A DNA stretch of 52,544 nucleotides from contig NZ_RAVT01000051.1 of NCBI RefSeq assembly GCF_013464915.1, forward strand, positions 1 through 52,544, in the 5' to 3' direction. Positions 49,158 to 52,544 of the stretch are shown in pieces. Source of the stretch: Stenotrophomonas maltophilia. Its GTDB lineage: Bacteria; Pseudomonadota; Gammaproteobacteria; Xanthomonadales; Xanthomonadaceae. A model generated the notes under the pieces. The model had not been told where the DNA came from. It searched no databases and worked only from the letters and a program-made list of their open reading frames with translations. Position 1 is the first letter of the stretch; each line of letters begins with the position of its first letter. Position numbers and translations under genes: made by a program.

Positions 49158-49247
49158 TGGCGGAGAGAGTGGGATTCGAACCCACGGAAGGTTTAACCCT
49201 TCGCCGGTTTTCAAGACCGGTGCCTTAAACCGCTCGGCCATCTCTCC
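49158..49247 (-). tRNA. tRNA-Ser (anticodon UGA)
   Basis: On the minus strand a GGAGAGA/TCTCTCC acceptor stem encloses a D arm, an anticodon stem-loop CGGTCTTGAAAACCG with anticodon TGA, a long variable arm typical of serine tRNA, and GGGTTCGAATCCC as the T arm. The encoded CCA end is at 49158-49160. The 3' end faces the integrase, so the tRNA is the probable integration site and appears intact after insertion. Confidence 0.95.
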
Positions 49248-49372
49248 AATCGGGTCCCGGTCGCGCCGGGCAGCGCCGTATTCTCGCACGTGAAGGGCAT
49301 TTGCCCAAGACCACCTTGCCCCTGCCCTCCGCATCCGGCACGGTGGGGGCCTTCACCGCACTCGGAGCCGCC

Positions 49373-50446
49373 ATGGCCCATCTCGATCTGGCCAACCTGC
49401 GCACCACCCTGCTGGACGACACCCAGCTGGCCGCAATGGCCCTGCATCGCACGTTCGCCGGGCACCTGCCGGTCAGCAGCGGGCATCTGGTGGTCTGCGA
49501 TCCGCTGGTCCAGGCCGAGGCGCCCGCGCTGGCCGACTACACCGCCCCGCTGGGCCGGCATCCGGTCGAAATCATCGTGCACAGCGGCCGCCCGGCGTTG
49601 GCCGTGGTCTGGTTCAAACCCCGCGAAGCCCTCACTGCGTCTGCCCTGCACTGGCAGATGGCGCGCTGGACCACGCAGGACCTGACCGGCCTGGATGACG
49701 ACAGCTTCATCGGCTATCCGGTCGACGCCGGCATCGGCTGTTTCATGGACACCGACACCCAGCAGGCACTGCTGGCCCTGATCGAACAGGCCGATGGCGA
49801 CGAAGAGAGTGAATGGTCGGATGCACTGATCGACCACGATGGCCTGGATGAAGGCGCCGAGTACCGCCCCTGGGGCGAGGACTCGCCGCACGGCCTAGTG
49901 GTGTTCACCAGCGGCTGGGGCGACGGCGTCTATCCCAGCTACTGGGCGCTGGATACCTCCGGCATTCCGGTAGCACTGGTCACCGATTTCCTGTGCATCC
50001 AGGGCGGTGACGGGCGCGACGAGCGCGAGATCGCCGACCAGGCCTATCGCGACAGCCTTCCACCCGAAGAAGCTGAAGCACTGGCACGGCTGGTTGCGGC
50101 CGTGGAACGCGATGATGCCGATGCGCTGCACATCCTGCTGAAGGATGCGCCGCAGCGCGCCAACCAGATCGAACCGCTTTGTGGCGGCACCGCAGTGTTC
50201 GAGGCGATCCGGCTGGACCGTCCAGGGGCGTTGCGGGTGCTGCTGCAGGGCGGCGCGTTGCCGGCGATGCCGGAGCGCCTGCACATGAGCAAGGTGACCA
50301 GTTACCTGGACTACGCGCGCTTCCTGAAGAAGCCGCGCAGCGCGGAGCTGATGGCAGTACTGGAAGCGCCGGTCGTGGCTGCCGCCCCCACGCCGATGCC
50401 GGCACCGCAGCGCAGCTTCTGGGACCGGCTGTTCGGCCGGAACTGA
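49373..50446 (+). CDS. DUF4241-type protein with ankyrin-like C-terminal part
   Basis: From ATG 49373 (CGGAG seven bases upstream) this is 357 residues. The middle carries the DUF4241 pattern: FIGYPVDAGIGCFMDTDTQQ near residues 114-133 and VVFTSGWGDGVYPSYWALDT near 182-201. The C-terminal third reads LVAAVERDDADALHILLKDA and AVFEAIRLDRPGALRVLLQG, like two ankyrin repeats. An in-frame TTG at 49301 is possible but less likely. It belongs to the chromosomal side of the tRNA. Function unknown. Confidence 0.8.
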   Translation: MAHLDLANLRTTLLDDTQLAAMALHRTFAGHLPVSSGHLVVCDPLVQAEAPALADYTAPLGRHPVEIIVHSGRPALAVVWFKPREALTASALHWQMARWTTQDLTGLDDDSFIGYPVDAGIGCFMDTDTQQALLALIEQADGDEESEWSDALIDHDGLDEGAEYRPWGEDSPHGLVVFTSGWGDGVYPSYWALDTSGIPVALVTDFLCIQGGDGRDEREIADQAYRDSLPPEEAEALARLVAAVERDDADALHILLKDAPQRANQIEPLCGGTAVFEAIRLDRPGALRVLLQGGALPAMPERLHMSKVTSYLDYARFLKKPRSAELMAVLEAPVVAAAPTPMPAPQRSFWDRLFGRN

Positions 50447-50466
50447 TCGGCGCCGGAATACAGCAA

Positions 50467-50489
50467 CGCCGGGCATGGCCCGGCGCTAC
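50467..50489. repeat. SMAG-type REP element
   Basis: A CGCCGGGC/GCCCGGCG stem with an ATG loop is followed by CTAC (GTAG on the other strand). This matches the SMAG repetitive palindromes of Stenotrophomonas maltophilia. It lies between the ends of the convergent DUF4241 and LysR genes, where it can stabilise transcripts. Confidence 0.8.
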
Positions 50490-50501
50490 CGTTCAGCTCT
50501 C

Positions 50502-51494
50502 TCAGCCCGCATCCACCGCCAGCGCGCCCAGAGCACTGGCTTTGATCCGCTCCTTGGCCTTCTCACACGCACCATCACAATGCAGGCGTGAGGCCTCCAG
50601 CTGCGGCGGCAGGTGCTCGGCCAGGAAGTCGATGAACACGCGCACCGCCGGCAACAGGCCACGGCGCGAGGCGAACACGGCATGGCACACGCCCTGCGGC
50701 AGCGACCAGTCCGGCAACACCACTTCCAGCTCGCCATTGCGCACGGCATCGGCGCACACGGTTTCCGGCAACATGGTGATGCCGAAGCCGTCCTTCACCA
50801 TGCTCTGCAGCAGCGGGAAGTCGAAGCCGGCCACGCGCGGCTGCAGGTCGACCCGGCGCACTTCACCTTCCGGGCCATGCAGTTCCCAGCGCTGGCGTGC
50901 TTCGTCTTCGCTGATGCTGAGGGTAACGTGCTGGGTCAACTCTTCCGGGTCCTTCGGGCGGCCTGCGCGGTCCAGGTACTTCGGGCTGGCCACCAGCAGT
51001 TCCTGCACCTGGCCGAAGCTGCGCATCACCAGGCTGCCGTCGTCGTCCAGGCGCGAACGCACGCGCAGGGCCACGTCGTAGCCTTCATTGATGATGTCCA
51101 CGCGGCGGTTGCTGATGTTCAGCTGCAGCCGCACCTTCGGGTACTGCTCGAGGAACTTGGGCAGCAGCTTGGGCAGCTGCATCTGCGCCAGCGACACCGG
51201 CACGCTGGCGCGCACCACGCCGCGCGGTTCCGCGCTGAGGCGGTCGACCACTTCGCGGGCGGCCTGCGCCTCGGCCAGCATCGTCTGGGCGTGGCGGTGC
51301 ACGCTGGTGCCGACGTCGGTGACCGCGAAACGGCGCGTGGAGCGCTGCAGCAGGCGCACGCCCAGGTCGGTCTCCAGCTGGCTGATGCGCCGGCTCAGGC
51401 GCGACTTGGGGATGCCCAGCGCGCGCTCGGCGGCAGCAAATCCACCGTGGTCGACCACCATCGCAAAGTAGTACAGATCATTCAGGTCATGCAT
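50502..51494 (-). CDS. LysR-family transcriptional regulator
   Basis: This 330-residue protein has an N-terminal winged HTH (LNDLYYFAMVVDHGGFAAAE, ALGIPKSRLSRRISQLETDL, about residues 4-62) and a LysR substrate-binding domain (SVPVSLAQMQLPKLLPKFLE, then VALRVRSRLDDDGSLVMRSF and DGFGITMLPE). It is divergent from an azoreductase gene 127 bp away; such pairs respond to quinones, electrophiles or redox stress. Probable autorepression and activation of azoR are inferred from that layout. Confidence 0.92.
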   Translation of the reverse strand: MHDLNDLYYFAMVVDHGGFAAAERALGIPKSRLSRRISQLETDLGVRLLQRSTRRFAVTDVGTSVHRHAQTMLAEAQAAREVVDRLSAEPRGVVRASVPVSLAQMQLPKLLPKFLEQYPKVRLQLNISNRRVDIINEGYDVALRVRSRLDDDGSLVMRSFGQVQELLVASPKYLDRAGRPKDPEELTQHVTLSISEDEARQRWELHGPEGEVRRVDLQPRVAGFDFPLLQSMVKDGFGITMLPETVCADAVRNGELEVVLPDWSLPQGVCHAVFASRRGLLPAVRVFIDFLAEHLPPQLEASRLHCDGACEKAKERIKASALGALAVDAG

Positions 51495-51621
51495 GCCCGA
51501 GTTCCATATCTAGAACAATACGTGGCATTCAATCACCTTTATTCCGCCTTTGCAACAACCTATCGTTCTCTCCGTCGGCGGGGCCTACCCGCTTCTTCCT
51601 TCCAGAACATAGGTGACTGCC

Positions 51622-52209
51622 ATGAAGCTTCTGCATCTCGACGCCAGTGTGCTTGGCGAGAACTCCGTCTCCCGCCACCTGACCGCCGCCGTGGTGGCCC
51701 GGTTCAAGCAGCAGATCGACGGCCTGCAGGTCGATTATCGCGATCTTGACGCCAATCCGGTACCGCATCTGCGCAGCAGCTCGCTGGCCAAGGCGGACGC
51801 AGCCGAAGCGACCGATGCTGAACAGGTGCTCGAGCAGTTCCTTGCCGCGGACATCGTGGTGATCGGCGCGCCGATGTACAACTTCAGCATCCCGTCCACC
51901 CTGAAGGCCTGGATCGACCGCGTGGCCGTGGCCGGGCGCACCTTCAAGTACACCGAGAATGGCCCGATCGGCCTGGCCGGCGGCAAGCGCGTGATCGTGG
52001 TCAGCAGCCGCGGCGGCATCTACACCGATTCGCCGGCCGACTTCCAGGAGCCGTTCCTGCGCCAGACGTTCGCATTCTGGGGCATCAACGATGTCGAGTT
52101 CGTGCGTGCAGAGGGCATCGCCTACTCGCCGCAGCACCGTGAAGACGCCATTGCCGGCGCACTGGCCGCGTTGCCGTCGCACGAAGCGGCTGAAGCCGCC
52201 GCGGCGTAA
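51622..52209 (+). CDS. azoR: FMN-dependent NADH-azoreductase
   Basis: This 195-residue flavodoxin-fold protein shows the AzoR pattern: MKLLHLDASVLGENSVSRHL (phosphate-binding opening), APMYNFSIPSTLKAWIDRVA near residues 93-112 and GGKRVIVVSSRGGIY near 136-150. It reduces azo dyes and quinones by two-electron transfer from NADH and helps against thiol and quinone stress. ATG 51622 begins at the conserved MKLLHLDAS. It is divergent from a LysR regulator and followed by a strong terminator. Confidence 0.93.
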   Translation: MKLLHLDASVLGENSVSRHLTAAVVARFKQQIDGLQVDYRDLDANPVPHLRSSSLAKADAAEATDAEQVLEQFLAADIVVIGAPMYNFSIPSTLKAWIDRVAVAGRTFKYTENGPIGLAGGKRVIVVSSRGGIYTDSPADFQEPFLRQTFAFWGINDVEFVRAEGIAYSPQHREDAIAGALAALPSHEAAEAAAA

Positions 52210-52295
52210 CGCGTTCCAGCGTTCGGCGCCGCTCTCTCCTCGTCTGGGCGCTGAACGCGGGCCGGGATCCCCTCCCCCATCCCGGCCCACCCTGG

Positions 52296-52325
52296 CGGCC
52301 CCGCTGTGCGGGGCCGTTTTTTTTG
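52296..52325 (+). terminator. Intrinsic terminator of azoR
   Basis: A CGGCCCCGC/GCGGGGCCG stem with a TGT loop is followed by T8 on the plus strand, 87 bp after the azoR stop. Confidence 0.92.
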
Positions 52326-52351
52326 TGATGCCTGGTCTGAGGGTCCGCGCT

Positions 52352-52374
52352 ATCCACGCATGGCGTGGATCTAC
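52352..52374. repeat. SMAG-type REP element
   Basis: An ATCCACGC/GCGTGGAT stem with an ATG loop is followed by CTAC, the GTAG end of SMAG repeats. This sequence form is one of the commonest in S. maltophilia. It lies 60 bp from the end of an IS110-family transposase gene. Confidence 0.85.
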
Positions 52375-52433
52375 TGGGGCATCGGTGAATTCATGCCGGG
52401 CGCGTGCAACACCCTCCAGTAGCAACTGTCTTG

Positions 52434-52544
52434 TCAGGGGCTGCCGAGGGCCACCTCGGCGTCCCGCTTGCGGGCATTGAGGATCACCAGCATTTTCCGC
52501 ATGACCGCCACCAGTGCCACCTTGCTCGCTTTACCCTTGGCCTT
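52434..52544 (-). mobile_element. C-terminal end of an IS110-family transposase, cut by the window edge
   Basis: On the minus strand the last 36 codons read KAKGKASKVALVAVMRKMLV then ILNARKRDAEVALGSP and stop at 52434-52436. The KVALVAVMRKMLVILNA stretch is the typical C-terminal signature of IS110/IS1111 transposases. The rest lies beyond 52544. The element boundary should be between 52375 and 52433. IS1111-type elements often insert into REP sequences, which fits the adjacent SMAG palindrome. Confidence 0.75.

Overview
The right end of this window (about 49.2-52.5 kb) looks like core chromosome of a high-GC xanthomonad, most likely Stenotrophomonas of the maltophilia complex. The best clue is two short palindromes ending in GTAG (50467-50489 and 52352-52374), which have the form of the SMAG repeats of S. 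maltophilia. This part carries tRNA-Ser(UGA), a DUF4241-type gene, a divergent LysR regulator/azoreductase pair, and the tail of an IS110-family transposase that runs off the right edge.

The region to the left of the tRNA is accessory DNA. A tyrosine integrase (47550-49073) lies directly against the 3' end of the tRNA. Next to it is a replication-type module: a small overlapping gene, a phage-type N6-adenine methyltransferase, small unknown genes, a cluster of CCAGCAG/CTGCTGG repeats that looks like an iteron origin, a ribbon-helix-helix regulator and a P4/D5-like SF3 helicase. I found no second copy of the tRNA 3' end, so the element probably continues beyond position 1, or its left end has decayed.

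Most of the middle (about 4-42 kb) reads as a cargo and defence island. It holds a type III restriction-modification pair (Mod/Res), a GmrSD-type DUF262/DUF1524 protein, an AbiJ-like gene broken by a frameshift, a HelD-like helicase beside an HNH nuclease gene that is also frameshifted, two paralogous small HNH proteins, two uracil-DNA-glycosylase-fold-like proteins arranged head to head, a caspase-like (CHAT-type) protease next to a UmuD-X-UmuC mutagenesis cassette, an ankyrin/HEPN-motif pair, a DUF4145-like protein, an ArdC-type anti-restriction protein, and a YaaW-family protein paired with a coiled-coil membrane protein. An H-NS family protein with a lysine/alanine tail could silence this DNA. 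Operons of tiny genes with 1-4 base overlaps (7529-8439, 36362-38355, 2140-3913) encode small membrane and secreted proteins and look like remnants or parts of a conjugative or envelope apparatus. A fimbrial remnant (32481-33731) fuses a spore-coat-U-like start to an usher tail.

The left edge carries the first 37 codons of a NuoD-like protein (minus strand, leaving the window), an EamA transporter and a divergent XRE-cupin regulator with two matching operator-like inverted repeats. I saw no conjugation ATPase, relaxase, rRNA or CRISPR array. All functions are assigned by reading the translated sequences; no database search was possible.
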